The notes below the pieces were generated by a model. It did not search any database, was not told the origin of the DNA, and worked only from the letters and a program-made list of their open reading frames with translations. Positions 9,383 to 18,330 of a DNA stretch of 64,000 bases are shown one piece after another. The DNA lies in the NCBI GenBank assembly GCA_030432235.1, contig JAUIHT010000002.1, forward strand, positions 561,136-625,135, written 5' to 3'. The DNA is from Verrucomicrobiia bacterium (GTDB taxonomy: Bacteria; Verrucomicrobiota; Verrucomicrobiia; Opitutales; Cerasicoccaceae). Both the position numbers and the translations under genes were made by a program. The first letter of the stretch is position 1, and every line of letters begins with the position of its first letter.

Positions 9383-11671
9383 ATGGACAATACTCTACCA
9401 ACATCCACTTCCTATGAACTAGAAAGCCCGCGCGAAAAAACGCGTCACTACCCCTTCCGGCGCAGTTGCCAGTGGTTACTGCGCTGCGTCACCTTTCTTA
9501 TAGTACGCACCCTGTACCGGGTCCGCTCCCGGGGCTGGGAAAATTTACCCAAAGAAGGCGGAGCCGTGCTGATCTGCAACCACGTCACCTATGTGGACGC
9601 GGTTTTGCTCTCCCTCACCTCACCACGCACGGTACGCTTCCTCAGCCACGACAAGTTCCAAAAAGTCCCGGTTCTGGGCTCCCTCCTGCGCTTGGCTGAG
9701 GTCATCCCGGTCTCCACCGAACATTCACGCGATGCCGTGCGGATAGCCGTCGAGTACGCCCGGCGCGGCGACATCGTCGGCATCTTCCCCGAGGGGCACC
9801 TGACCCGCGACGGCCATGTGCAGGCTTTTCAGCGCGGCTACGAGCTCATCGCCCGGCGCGCCGGGGTGCCCGTGGTGCCGGTTTGCCTTGACGGCCTGTG
9901 GGGCTCCATCTTCAGTTTTGAACGCGGAAGATTCTTCTGGAAGCGACCGCGACAACTGCCTTACCGGGTCACGCTCTCCGTCGGCCCCGCCCTCGACCCC
10001 ACTGCCATGACTCCCGACACCGCCCGCCAGACCATCATCGACATGGGCGCGGATGCCTTTGCCCGCCGCCCCGAGCTGGATGGCCACCTTGGCTCCCGCG
10101 TGCTGCAATCACTTCTGAAAAACCCTGGCCGCGAAGCGGTGGTCGACTACGCTCAGGGCCGCAAGGCCGTCAACGCCGGCACCTTTGCCGCCCTTGCCAT
10201 CTGCCTGGCCGATAAAATCCGCCACGACATCCCGGAGAAGCGCGTGGGCATCGTCCTGCCGCCCGGGCTGGGTGGCGCCGTGGCCAACGTCGCCGTCAGC
10301 CTGGCGGGCAAGACCCCGGTCAACCTGAACTTCTCCCTCGGGCGCACCGCGCTGGAATCCTGCCTGGCCCGCGCGGAAATCAAGACCATCATCAGCGCCG
10401 CGGCCGTGCGCACGAAGATCGACGCCAAGTTCCCCGAGTTTCCCTGGACGGACAACGTGGTCGACCTCTCGGAGGTAATCGCCGGGTTGCCCAAGGCGAA
10501 AATCGTCAAGTGGCTGCTCGCCGGCAAGCTCCTGCCCGCCGCCACCGTGGCCAAGCTGGCCAAAGCTCCCTCCGCGGACGAAGGTGGCGACAACGAGGCC
10601 GCCCTGCTCTTCACCAGCGGCAGCAGCGGCGAACCCAAGGGCGTGGTACTCACCCACCGCAACCTCATCGGCAACTGCCGCCAGATTCTGGCAAGCGGCG
10701 TCTTCCCCGAAGGCGCGAGCGTGCTGGGCAACCTGCCCATCTTTCACAGCTTCGGCTTTACCGTCACCGTCTGGGCCACCCTGCTCGAAGGCGTCAAGGT
10801 CGTCTACACGCCCAGCCCGCTGGACTTCAAACTCGCGGCCAAAGCCATCCAGGCCGAGCAATGCGGCATCCTGCTGGGCACGCCGACCTTCTTCCGCCCC
10901 TACCTGACGCGCGTTGAGCCCGAGGCGATGAAGTCAGTCAAAGTGGTCGTGGCGGGTGCGGAAAAAACGCCGGAAGGCTTCCATGAGGCCTGGGACGCGC
11001 GCTTCCCCGAAAGCAAATTCCTTGAGGGCTACGGCCTGACCGAGACCACGCCCGTGGTCGCCGTCAACATCCCGGACACCTACCTGCCGCCGGACCACCC
11101 CATCGGCACCGGCATGCGCAAAGGCTCCGTCGGGCGGCTCTTCCCCGGCATGGCCGCCGAAATTGCCGAACCCGAAAGCGGCAACATCCTGCCCGTCGGC
11201 CAGACCGGCATCCTGCGCCTCAAGGGCGTGAACATCTTCGCCGGTTACCTGGGTGAGCCGGAAAAAACCGCCGAGGTCCTGCAGGACGGCTGGCTGACCA
11301 CCGGCGACCTCGCCCGGCTGGACGAGGACGGCTTCCTCTACATCGAGGGACGCCTCTCACGCTTCTCCAAAATCGGCGGCGAAATGGTGCCCCACGGCTC
11401 GGTCGAGACTGCCATCGCCAAAGCCTACGACGTCGACACCGCCGAAACGCCTCAGGTGGCTGTCAGCGCGGTGACCGATCCGGCCAAGGGCGAGGCCCTC
11501 GTGCTCCTCTCCGCCATCGACATCGAGGCGAATGACCTCCGGGCCAGGCTCAACGTCGCCGGCCTGCCCAACCTGTGGATTCCCCGCGAGATCCGCCGCG
11601 TCGAGGCCATCCCCACCCTCGCCTCCGGCAAGCTCGAGCTGGCCAAGCTCAAGCAACTCGCCGAGGGATAG
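9383..11671 (+). CDS. aas: Fused 1-acyl-glycerophosphate acyltransferase / acyl-ACP synthetase (Aas-like)
   Basis: 762 aa with two domains. Residues about 35-230 form a PlsC acyltransferase (NHVTYVD for the NHx4D catalytic motif; FPEGHLTRDG). Residues about 240-760 form an AMP-forming acyl-activating enzyme (LLFTSGSSGEPKG ATP loop; LEGYGLTETTP; TGDLARLDEDGFLYIEGR; GKLELAK near the end). E. coli Aas has the same architecture (719 aa) and reacylates lysophosphatidylethanolamine in the inner membrane using free fatty acid and ATP. The hydrophobic N-terminal stretch suggests membrane attachment. The gene stands 161 bp after the TPR gene. Confidence 0.88.
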   Translation: MDNTLPTSTSYELESPREKTRHYPFRRSCQWLLRCVTFLIVRTLYRVRSRGWENLPKEGGAVLICNHVTYVDAVLLSLTSPRTVRFLSHDKFQKVPVLGSLLRLAEVIPVSTEHSRDAVRIAVEYARRGDIVGIFPEGHLTRDGHVQAFQRGYELIARRAGVPVVPVCLDGLWGSIFSFERGRFFWKRPRQLPYRVTLSVGPALDPTAMTPDTARQTIIDMGADAFARRPELDGHLGSRVLQSLLKNPGREAVVDYAQGRKAVNAGTFAALAICLADKIRHDIPEKRVGIVLPPGLGGAVANVAVSLAGKTPVNLNFSLGRTALESCLARAEIKTIISAAAVRTKIDAKFPEFPWTDNVVDLSEVIAGLPKAKIVKWLLAGKLLPAATVAKLAKAPSADEGGDNEAALLFTSGSSGEPKGVVLTHRNLIGNCRQILASGVFPEGASVLGNLPIFHSFGFTVTVWATLLEGVKVVYTPSPLDFKLAAKAIQAEQCGILLGTPTFFRPYLTRVEPEAMKSVKVVVAGAEKTPEGFHEAWDARFPESKFLEGYGLTETTPVVAVNIPDTYLPPDHPIGTGMRKGSVGRLFPGMAAEIAEPESGNILPVGQTGILRLKGVNIFAGYLGEPEKTAEVLQDGWLTTGDLARLDEDGFLYIEGRLSRFSKIGGEMVPHGSVETAIAKAYDVDTAETPQVAVSAVTDPAKGEALVLLSAIDIEANDLRARLNVAGLPNLWIPREIRRVEAIPTLASGKLELAKLKQLAEG

Positions 11672-11765
11672 GATTTCATCTGTCATAAAGATAGGGCCGC
11701 ACCTACGTAGCCATCCCTACCTATTTTCTTGAACGCAAACCTGCGGACAGGCACAGTTTACCGCC

Positions 11766-12758
11766 ATGCCGGATAAGCCCGAGCCCGAAAAACTCCTCGC
11801 CGCCGCGGAGGCCTCATTGCAGGCCGAAACCGAAGCCCTGCAGGCCCTGAAAGGCCGCCTCAACGGTGACTTTTCCAAAGCCGTCGCGCTGCTGACTGGT
11901 CACAACGGAAAGGTCATCACCTGCGGCATGGGCAAGAGCGGCCACATCGCACAGAAAATCGCCGCCACCTTCTGCAGCACTGGCACGCCCGCCGTCTTCC
12001 TCCACGCCGCCGAGGCCCGTCACGGCGACCTGGGCATCTACCACCCCGGCGACCCCACCATCCTCATTTCCAAGAGCGGCAGCACCACCGAGATGCTCCA
12101 CCTCATCCCGGTACTGAAGGACTTCGCCTCGCCCATCATCGCCATCGTCGGCAACGTCAACTCCGAGATCGCCCGCGTGGCCGACGCCGTGCTCGACGGC
12201 TCCGTCGCCCGCGAAGCCGACCCGCTCAATCTGGCCCCCACCGCCAGCGCCCTTTGCGCCCTCGCCTGGGGGGACGCCCTCGCCGCCGCACTGGAGGTCG
12301 CCAAGGGTTTCCACGGCGAGGACTTCGCCAAGCTCCACCCCGCCGGTCAGCTCGGACGCAACCTGCTCAACCGTGTCGAGGACGTCATGAAGACCACCGG
12401 AGAGGTCGCCTGGATCGCCCCCACCGCCACCCTGCGCGAGGTCGTCATCGCCCTGACCCACTACCCGCAGGGCGCCTGCTGCGTGGTCGACGACGCCCAC
12501 CGGCTCCTCGGCATCATCACCGACGGCGACATCCGTCGCATGCTTGAGCGCACCGAGGACTTCCACGGCATCACCGCCGCCGACATCATGACCGCCGACC
12601 CAGTCACCATCACCCGCGACGCCCCCCTGGCCGACGCCCTCAAGCTCATGGAGGATCGCCCGCGCCAAATCTACGTATTACCTGTTCTAATAGAGAAAAA
12701 CGGGTCTTGCTGCGGCCTATTACGGCTCCATGATGTCTATCAGCCTCAATGGGTATGA
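11766..12758 (+). CDS. kdsD: Arabinose-5-phosphate isomerase (SIS plus two CBS domains)
   Basis: 330 aa. The SIS domain includes GMGKSGHIAQKIAATF, the HAAEARHGDLG segment and SKSGSTTEML, the standard KdsD/KpsF signatures. LHPAGQLGRNLL marks the end of the isomerase domain, followed by two CBS domains (about 205-325). It converts ribulose 5-phosphate to arabinose 5-phosphate, the first step to KDO for lipopolysaccharide. The extreme C-terminus (CCGLLRLHDVYQPQWV) is normal for the family. Together with lpxI it indicates an LPS-bearing outer membrane. Confidence 0.95.
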   Translation: MPDKPEPEKLLAAAEASLQAETEALQALKGRLNGDFSKAVALLTGHNGKVITCGMGKSGHIAQKIAATFCSTGTPAVFLHAAEARHGDLGIYHPGDPTILISKSGSTTEMLHLIPVLKDFASPIIAIVGNVNSEIARVADAVLDGSVAREADPLNLAPTASALCALAWGDALAAALEVAKGFHGEDFAKLHPAGQLGRNLLNRVEDVMKTTGEVAWIAPTATLREVVIALTHYPQGACCVVDDAHRLLGIITDGDIRRMLERTEDFHGITAADIMTADPVTITRDAPLADALKLMEDRPRQIYVLPVLIEKNGSCCGLLRLHDVYQPQWV

Positions 12759-12794
12759 GGAACGGATTCCCATAACGCCTGTCAAAATAGCCCC

Positions 12795-12989
12795 ATGACA
12801 TTCGGCACGCTCTTTGGCTCCATCCTCTTCGGCTCAATCGGGCTGGGCGCATTCATCTATGGCAAGAAGCAGGGGCAGGCGCGCCCGCTGGCAGTCGGTA
12901 TCGCCCTGATGGTCTTCCCGTACTTCGTGACCAAGGCCTGGCTGATGTACCTGGTCGGCGCACTCATCACGGTGCTGCTGTTCTTCTGA
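12795..12989 (+). CDS. Small membrane protein
   Basis: 64 aa with two hydrophobic helices separated by a basic turn (YGKKQGQAR) and a strongly hydrophobic C-terminus. The function is unknown. It ends 3 bp before the next gene, so the two are probably co-translated. Confidence 0.7.
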   Translation: MTFGTLFGSILFGSIGLGAFIYGKKQGQARPLAVGIALMVFPYFVTKAWLMYLVGALITVLLFF

Positions 12990-12992
12990 GCC

Positions 12993-13382
12993 ATGCCCGT
13001 CGTCGCCAGCTACTCCAAAGCCGATGAAGCCTATCTGGCGGCCTCGCTTTTGGAGGGCAACGACATCGAGTGCGAGGTGCTCGACGCCGAGACGGTAACG
13101 ATGGACTGGTATATCTCCAATGCCGTCGGCGGGGTCAAACTGGCCGTAGCGCCGGAAGATGCCGAACGCGCGCGGGAGGTGCTATCACTGCCCAAGCTGC
13201 CTTCGGACATCCTGATGTGCCCGCATTGCGGCTCTTCGAATGTCCATCTGCGCGATCTGAGCTTGATCAGCGCCCTCAGTCTGCTGCTGAGTCCGATCTT
13301 TATCCCGGTAAAGTCGCGCACAGCAGACTGCTTGGACTGCAAGCAGTCGTTCGAAATTAAATTACCGGAAAAAGCGTCTTAG
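12993..13382 (+). CDS. DUF2007-type protein with C-terminal zinc ribbon
   Basis: 129 aa. The first 70 residues match the DUF2007 putative signal-transducing fold (AYLAASLLEGNDIECEVLD and the GGVKLAVAPEDAERAREVL segment). The C-terminal part has paired cysteines CPHC and CLDC about 40 residues apart, a probable zinc ribbon, with a hydrophobic loop (LSLLLSPIFIPV) between them that could contact the membrane. The function is unknown. It converges on slyX, overlapping it by 4 bp. Confidence 0.75.
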   Translation: MPVVASYSKADEAYLAASLLEGNDIECEVLDAETVTMDWYISNAVGGVKLAVAPEDAERAREVLSLPKLPSDILMCPHCGSSNVHLRDLSLISALSLLLSPIFIPVKSRTADCLDCKQSFEIKLPEKAS

Positions 13383-13597
13383 TAGTGCGGCGGGCGCTCG
13401 CTAGCTGAGGCTCCGCCACCCTGCCCTTCCTCGAGGGAGCCCAGACGCTGGCGGGTGGTCTTCAACTCCGCTTCGAGGCGGCGCAGACGGTCGGACAGGG
13501 CCATCATTTCACGGTCCTGCTCCTCCACGTGACGCTGGAGGTGCGCCAGTTGGCTTTCCAGCTCACGCTGACCTCCGGTGCCGGATTCCCCGCTCAT
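13379..13597 (-). CDS. slyX: SlyX-family coiled-coil protein
   Basis: 72 aa, almost entirely a predicted coiled coil (about residues 10-55), ending in RPPHY, the typical SlyX C-terminus. The molecular role of SlyX is not established. It starts 3 bp after the pilT stop, so it is in that operon. Confidence 0.8.
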   Translation of the reverse strand: MSGESGTGGQRELESQLAHLQRHVEEQDREMMALSDRLRRLEAELKTTRQRLGSLEEGQGGGASASERPPHY

Positions 13598-13600
13598 GGC

Positions 13601-14761
13601 CTAGCGCTTACCGGCAGCCGGGTTGGGCAGGCGGCCGATGATATCGTCGCGGTTGGCGTACAGAATGGCGTCCTCACGGGTAATCATGCCCTGCTCATGC
13701 AGGTCAAGCAGGCGCTGCTCCATCGTGATCATGCCCTCGCCGGCCTTGGTTTCCATGATGGAATAAAGCTGTGCCCACTTACCGGTGCGCAGGAGATTGG
13801 CCAGACCACCGCTGTTGCGCATGATTTCCATCGCGACGAGTCGGCCGTTGCCGTCGGCGCGGGGAATGAGCTTCTGGCTGAGAACGCAGGACAGGCTGAA
13901 GGACAACTGCGTGGTGACCTCCTTCTCGCGCTCCGGCGGGTACATATCGACGATACGGGTGATGGCCCCGACGGCATCGCGGGTGTGCAGGGTAGAGAAG
14001 ACCAGGTGCCCCGTTTCGGCGGCGGTCAGGGCAAGCTGCGCGGTTTCATAGTCACGCATTTCCCCGACGTAAATGATGTCCGGATTCTCACGCAGGGCGC
14101 TCTTGAGCCCCCGGGAAAAACTCTCCACCTGCGCCCCCACTTCGCGCTGAGAGATGAGGCCCTTGTCGCTGTCGAACATGTACTCGATGGGGTCTTCCAG
14201 CGTGATGATGCGCACGGCACGGGAGTGGCTGATCTGGTGGATCAAGCTGGCGATGGTGGTGGACTTACCGCTGCCGGTTATACCGGTCACGAGTACCAGG
14301 CCACGCTTCATCTGCACCAGGCTTTTCCAGGTACTTTCGGCGGGAAAGCCGACCTCGGTCACATCGGGTACGTGACGCGGCAGCAGACGGATGGTGGCGG
14401 CGAGGCCGTCCTTGTCGCGAAAGGCGTTGATGCGAAAATTGAAGTGTTCCTCAACCAGCTCGTACCCGGCATCGATGTCGATGGTTGCCGAAGACTTGAG
14501 CTGCTCGATCTGCTTGTCGTTCAGGAGCGGAAAAATGAGCTTCTCGGCCACCTCCTGCGTCAACGCGTCCCCGCCGGGGATGGAGTGCAAATCGTCGTCG
14601 AGGCGGAACCGTACAGCCTCACCCACCTTGATATGGAAGTCGGAGATACGCGGCATGCCGTTGGCCATGTAATCCGGGTCCAGCGCACTGCGGAGCAAAT
14701 CGTTGATGCTGTAGTTGTGGTCGGAGGCGTGGTATACCTGTTCTTCGGGATCGTAGGCCAT
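13601..14761 (-). CDS. pilT: PilT/PilU-type pilus retraction ATPase
   Basis: 386 aa. Walker A GITGSGKSTTIASLI, the Asp box LEDPIEYMF, Walker B region NPDIIYVGEMRDYETAQLAL and the His box TGHLVFSTLHT are all present. It is a hexameric ATPase that powers type IV pilus retraction at the inner membrane. The N-terminus is somewhat extended relative to PilT and the protein length is closer to PilU. Other pilus genes are not in the window. Downstream slyX is translationally close. Confidence 0.9.
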   Translation of the reverse strand: MAYDPEEQVYHASDHNYSINDLLRSALDPDYMANGMPRISDFHIKVGEAVRFRLDDDLHSIPGGDALTQEVAEKLIFPLLNDKQIEQLKSSATIDIDAGYELVEEHFNFRINAFRDKDGLAATIRLLPRHVPDVTEVGFPAESTWKSLVQMKRGLVLVTGITGSGKSTTIASLIHQISHSRAVRIITLEDPIEYMFDSDKGLISQREVGAQVESFSRGLKSALRENPDIIYVGEMRDYETAQLALTAAETGHLVFSTLHTRDAVGAITRIVDMYPPEREKEVTTQLSFSLSCVLSQKLIPRADGNGRLVAMEIMRNSGGLANLLRTGKWAQLYSIMETKAGEGMITMEQRLLDLHEQGMITREDAILYANRDDIIGRLPNPAAGKR

Positions 14762-14771
14762 AGGGAAGTTA

Positions 14772-14876
14772 AAGAGTTAAGGGTTCAAAGTTATGAGACA
14801 AGGCTGGCTTGGCAAGCGTAGCCTGTCGTAACGGCTGACCATCTATTTAAGGGTTCAAGGCAAAATCTTAACTCTT
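14772..14876. repeat. Degenerate intergenic repeat, pilT-upp gap
   Basis: AAGAGTTAAG (14772-14781) is inverted as CTTAACTCTT (14867-14876). TTAAGGGTTCAA occurs directly at 14777-14788 and 14847-14858. The gap could fold into a long stem. It belongs to the intergenic repeat class described in the findings. Confidence 0.7.
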
Positions 14877-14897
14877 AATTCGTCACGCCATACCGGA

Positions 14898-15515
14898 TCA
14901 GGTGCCGTAGAGGCGGTCGCCAAAATCCCCCAAACCGGGTAAAATATAGGCCTTGGCGTTCAGCTCACGGTCGAGGGCGGCCGTAAAAATCTGCACTTCG
15001 GGAAAGCTCTTCTCCAGGCGTTCAACGCCTTCCGGTGCGGCCAGAATGCAGGCCATGTCCACCGCACTGGCTCCGCTCTGGTGGAGGCGCTCGATGACGG
15101 CCTCGGCGCTGCCCCCGGTGGCCAGCATGGGGTCGATAACCAGTGCACGGCGGCCTTCCAGCGGCGGCAGTTTGCAGTAGTACGAGGCCGCCTCGGCGGT
15201 GGCCGCGTCGCGCTCCATGCCGACGTATCCCACCGCCACCTCCGGCAGTAAATCCACAAATACCTGCAGCATGCCCAGGCCTGCCCGCAGAATAGGCACG
15301 ATGACAATCTTTTCCGCCAGACGTGAACCCTCCATTGTTTCCAGCGGCGTCTTTATTTTGACCCCCTCATCGGCGAGGCCCCGCGTGGCTTCGATAGCCA
15401 GGAATTGCGTCAGCCGGTCGGCGGCCACACGGAAGTCCTGATGCTGCGTGTCGCGATCGCGCAGGATCGTCATGTAATGCCTGGCCAGAGGATGGTCGAT
15501 GACGTGCAGAGGCAT
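14898..15515 (-). CDS. upp: Uracil phosphoribosyltransferase
   Basis: 205 aa, the normal length. The PRPP-binding loop VIDPMLATGGSAEAVI, the motif RAGLGMLQVF and the uracil-binding C-terminus GDFGDRLYGT are all present. It converts uracil and PRPP to UMP and diphosphate (pyrimidine salvage) in the cytoplasm. The same-strand neighbour aroC ends 59 bp upstream, across a gap with GAGTC/GTCAAGAGTCAAG-like repeats. Confidence 0.97.
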   Translation of the reverse strand: MPLHVIDHPLARHYMTILRDRDTQHQDFRVAADRLTQFLAIEATRGLADEGVKIKTPLETMEGSRLAEKIVIVPILRAGLGMLQVFVDLLPEVAVGYVGMERDAATAEAASYYCKLPPLEGRRALVIDPMLATGGSAEAVIERLHQSGASAVDMACILAAPEGVERLEKSFPEVQIFTAALDRELNAKAYILPGLGDFGDRLYGT

Positions 15516-15574
15516 GGGGAAAACGTCACGAGTCCCGGGTCAAGAGTCAAGCGGAGACAAGCCGCCTGAGGCGT

Positions 15575-16678
15575 TTACGCCAGATTAAAACTCTCGCGCT
15601 GGGCTTTTTGACGCATCCAGTGGTCGGCCAGGACGAGGGCAGCCATGGCTTCGACGATGGGCACGGCGCGTGGAACCACGCACGGATCGTGCCGTCCGCG
15701 GCCCATCAGCTCGGTCTCCTTGCCCTCGAGATCGACCGTAGGCTGCTTTTGCAGGATGGTCGCAGTGGGCTTGAAAGCGATGCGGAAGGATAGCTCCTCG
15801 CCGTTGGAGATGCCGCCCTGCACACCGCCGGAGCGGTTCGTCTTTGTGCGGACCTCGCCATCACGGTTTTCAAAGGCGTCGTTGTGCTCACTGCCTTTGA
15901 GCAGGATGCTGCCAAAGCCGCTGCCGACCTCGAAGCCCTTCGTTGCAGGCAGGGACAGCATCGCCTTGGCCAAGTCCGCCTCCAGGCGGTCGAAGACCGG
16001 CTCGCCCAACCCGGCGGGCAACCCGCGCACACGGCAGCGGATGACGCCCCCAACGGAGTCGCCCTCGGCACGCACTTCCTTGATGCGCGCAATCATGGCC
16101 TCGGCCACGGTGGCGTCCGGACAACGCACCGGGGTAGCCTCGACTTGCTCAAGGCTGGGAAATTTCTCTTCGGCCAGCCACTCGGCGTCCAGCGAGATGT
16201 CATGGATTTGCTCGATGTAGGCGCAAATCTCCACCCCGGCGCCAGCCAGGAGCTTTTTGGCGATAGCCCCGGCGGCCACGCGGCCGATGGTCTCGCGCGC
16301 GCTGGAACGCCCACCGCCCTCGTGGTTGCGGCGACCGTACTTGGCCGTGTAAGTGTAGTCCGCGTGCGAGGGACGGAACTTCTCCCGCATCTCGCTGTAG
16401 GCCTCCGGGCGCTGATCGCCATTGGGCACCGTGATGGCGATGGGCGTGCCGAGGGTTTTGCCCTCGAAGACACCCGAGACGATGGTCGCCGTATCGGTCT
16501 CCTTGCGCGGCGTGGTGATGTCACTCTGGCCCGGACGGCGGCGATCCAGCTCAAACTGGATGTCGGCCTCGGACAGCTCCAGGCCCGGCGGACAGCCGTC
16601 GATGACCACGCCGATGCCGCCGCCGTGACTTTCGCCCCACGTCGATATGGTGAATAGCTTGCCGAAGGTGTTGCCCAT
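15575..16678 (-). CDS. aroC: Chorismate synthase
   Basis: 367 aa from ATG at 16678 (MGNTFGKLF); an upstream in-frame ATG at 16717 adds residues not found in the family. The signatures [40 protein letters not shown] (in two overlapping blocks) and [12 protein letters not shown] bind FMN and substrate. It makes chorismate from 5-enolpyruvylshikimate 3-phosphate, using reduced FMN. The 153 bp upstream of the start to the efflux operon hold no gene. Confidence 0.97.
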   Translation of the reverse strand: MGNTFGKLFTISTWGESHGGGIGVVIDGCPPGLELSEADIQFELDRRRPGQSDITTPRKETDTATIVSGVFEGKTLGTPIAITVPNGDQRPEAYSEMREKFRPSHADYTYTAKYGRRNHEGGGRSSARETIGRVAAGAIAKKLLAGAGVEICAYIEQIHDISLDAEWLAEEKFPSLEQVEATPVRCPDATVAEAMIARIKEVRAEGDSVGGVIRCRVRGLPAGLGEPVFDRLEADLAKAMLSLPATKGFEVGSGFGSILLKGSEHNDAFENRDGEVRTKTNRSGGVQGGISNGEELSFRIAFKPTATILQKQPTVDLEGKETELMGRGRHDPCVVPRAVPIVEAMAALVLADHWMRQKAQRESFNLA

Positions 16679-16831
16679 GAAAAAGACAAGCCAACCTTTA
16701 CCCAGAGGTCTTTTCAATGCGAAAAACAGGGCAAGCCTTGCATCCTCGAAACTACGTTTCGAAATGGGGCCTGCCCCATCGCTCGCGTTACTCGCTGTCC
16801 CCTAAAAGAGCACTTGCTGCCCTCGTGAGAG

Positions 16832-18283
16832 CTACTTGTCTTTGCCCTCTGCCAGGTCGGAGGCCTCTTCCGCCGTCATCTGCGGCGCGGACTGCCAGCC
16901 GCCGCCGAGGCTGCGGATGAGCGCGAGTTGCTCGGCCAGGATTTCGCCCTGGATCTGATTCAGACGCAAATTGGTCGACAAGGCGATGCGCTCGGTGTCG
17001 ACCACTTCCAGGTAGCTGACGAGCCCGGAGTCGAAACGCTGGCGGGCCAGACGCGCGGCGTCGTTGGCGGCCTTGGCAGCAATGCCCTGGCTGTCGATTT
17101 CGCGAGAGAGGTAATCCAGCCCGGAAAGGGCATCCTCAACCTGACGGAAGGCATCCAGCACCTGCTGCTTGTACAGGGCGGAAAGCTCGCGGAACTCAGC
17201 CTTGGCCTGCTCCACCTGGCTCTTGATGCGCCCGGCGGTGAAGACCGGCAACTCAATGGATGGTCCCAGCGCCCCGAAAAGACTGCTGCGCGTGAACCAG
17301 TTGCTGACATCGCTGCTGGCAAAGCCGACATCGCCGGTGATTTGAAGGCGCGGGAAGTACTCCGCCGTGCGCGCCCCGATGAGCTCACTGGCGGCCTTGA
17401 CCAACAGCTCGGCCTGCGAAATGTCCGGGCGACGCTCCAGCAACTGCGAGGGGACGACGGTCGGTGAAAGCGGCAGAAAAGGCGTCCACTCCGCGTCTGG
17501 CTCGATGACGAAGCCCTCCGGCAACACCCCTACGAGAACGGCGAGAGCGTTTTGCGAAACGGCCCGCTCGCGGCGATAGGCCTGCAGCTCGGCGGAGGCG
17601 GTAGCCCACTCGGTGCGGGCCTGGGCCAGCTCAAGGTCGTCCCCCAGCCCGCTCTGCTGGCGCACTTGGGCAAGCTGGAGTAACTCGAAACGACCAACGA
17701 TGGTTTTTTCGAGGATACCGATGCTGCGGTCGAGGACGCGGATGCGGAAGTACGCCTCGCTCACGCCGGTCTGGAGCAGCACGAGGGCATAAGCGTAGGC
17801 ATCGGCCTCGGCCTGGGCTTCAGCCAGGGCAGACTCGGTCAGGCGCCGCACGCGACCCCACAGGTCAACTTCCCATGCCAGCCCAAGCGATGTGGAAAAG
17901 TTATTGCGCGTGCCTGCGTTTCTGAACGCACTGCCGGTATTCCCGGAAGTGCGCTCGCGGGCGGCGGAGGCAAAGTAGTCTACCTGCGGAAACAGCTCAG
18001 CGCGGGTAACCCCAACCGTCGCCGCAGCACGATCCACCCGAGCCAGGGCAGCGGCCAGCGTGGGGCTGTCGACGGTAGCTTTGGCGATAAGCAGGTCCAG
18101 ATGCGGGTCCTCGTACGCCAGCCACCAGCCGGAAGTCATCGGCACGGACGCCTTGGCGGGATCCTCATAGGTGTAGTTGGCCGGCGTGGGCGTCTCGGGC
18201 TTTTCGTAGTCCGGCCCGACGGTGCAGGAGGTGAGTAAAAAGCTGAAAGCTGAAAGCTGAAAGCCAACAATAATGCGTTTCAT
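16832..18283 (-). CDS. RND efflux outer-membrane lipoprotein (NodT/OprM family)
   Basis: 483 aa from ATG at 18283. A lipobox LLTSC puts the lipidated cysteine at residue 20, followed by TVGPDYEKPETPTP, the standard NodT opening. Two outer-membrane-efflux repeats follow (LGLAWEVDLWGRVRRL; LLERRPDISQAELLVKAA). It forms the TolC-like exit duct. An in-frame ATG at 18334 overlaps the RND stop as ATGA and cannot be excluded, but its extra 17 residues are encoded by intergenic-type repeat DNA and would push the lipobox inward. The signal-peptide core itself is built from three 7-bp repeats. Confidence 0.92.
   Translation of the reverse strand: MKRIIVGFQLSAFSFLLTSCTVGPDYEKPETPTPANYTYEDPAKASVPMTSGWWLAYEDPHLDLLIAKATVDSPTLAAALARVDRAAATVGVTRAELFPQVDYFASAARERTSGNTGSAFRNAGTRNNFSTSLGLAWEVDLWGRVRRLTESALAEAQAEADAYAYALVLLQTGVSEAYFRIRVLDRSIGILEKTIVGRFELLQLAQVRQQSGLGDDLELAQARTEWATASAELQAYRRERAVSQNALAVLVGVLPEGFVIEPDAEWTPFLPLSPTVVPSQLLERRPDISQAELLVKAASELIGARTAEYFPRLQITGDVGFASSDVSNWFTRSSLFGALGPSIELPVFTAGRIKSQVEQAKAEFRELSALYKQQVLDAFRQVEDALSGLDYLSREIDSQGIAAKAANDAARLARQRFDSGLVSYLEVVDTERIALSTNLRLNQIQGEILAEQLALIRSLGGGWQSAPQMTAEEASDLAEGKDK
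18241..18264 (-). repeat. Heptamer repeat (AGCTGAA)x3 inside the efflux lipoprotein signal peptide
   Basis: Three exact tandem AGCTGAA units (18241-18261) are followed by AGC. On the coding strand they read TTCAGCT repeats and encode QLSAFSF, within residues 8-15 of the signal peptide. Flanking AAAGTC/AAAGC words at 18297-18322 are of the same kind. Confidence 0.9.
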
Positions 18284-18330
18284 AGCTTTCCCGGCTTTTC
18301 GCTTTAGACTTTTGACTTTTAGCTCCTCAC

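Noticed and set aside
11672-11765. Terminator between aas and kdsD
   Set aside because: ATAGGG and CCCTA can pair only weakly across a long loop and no T-run follows.
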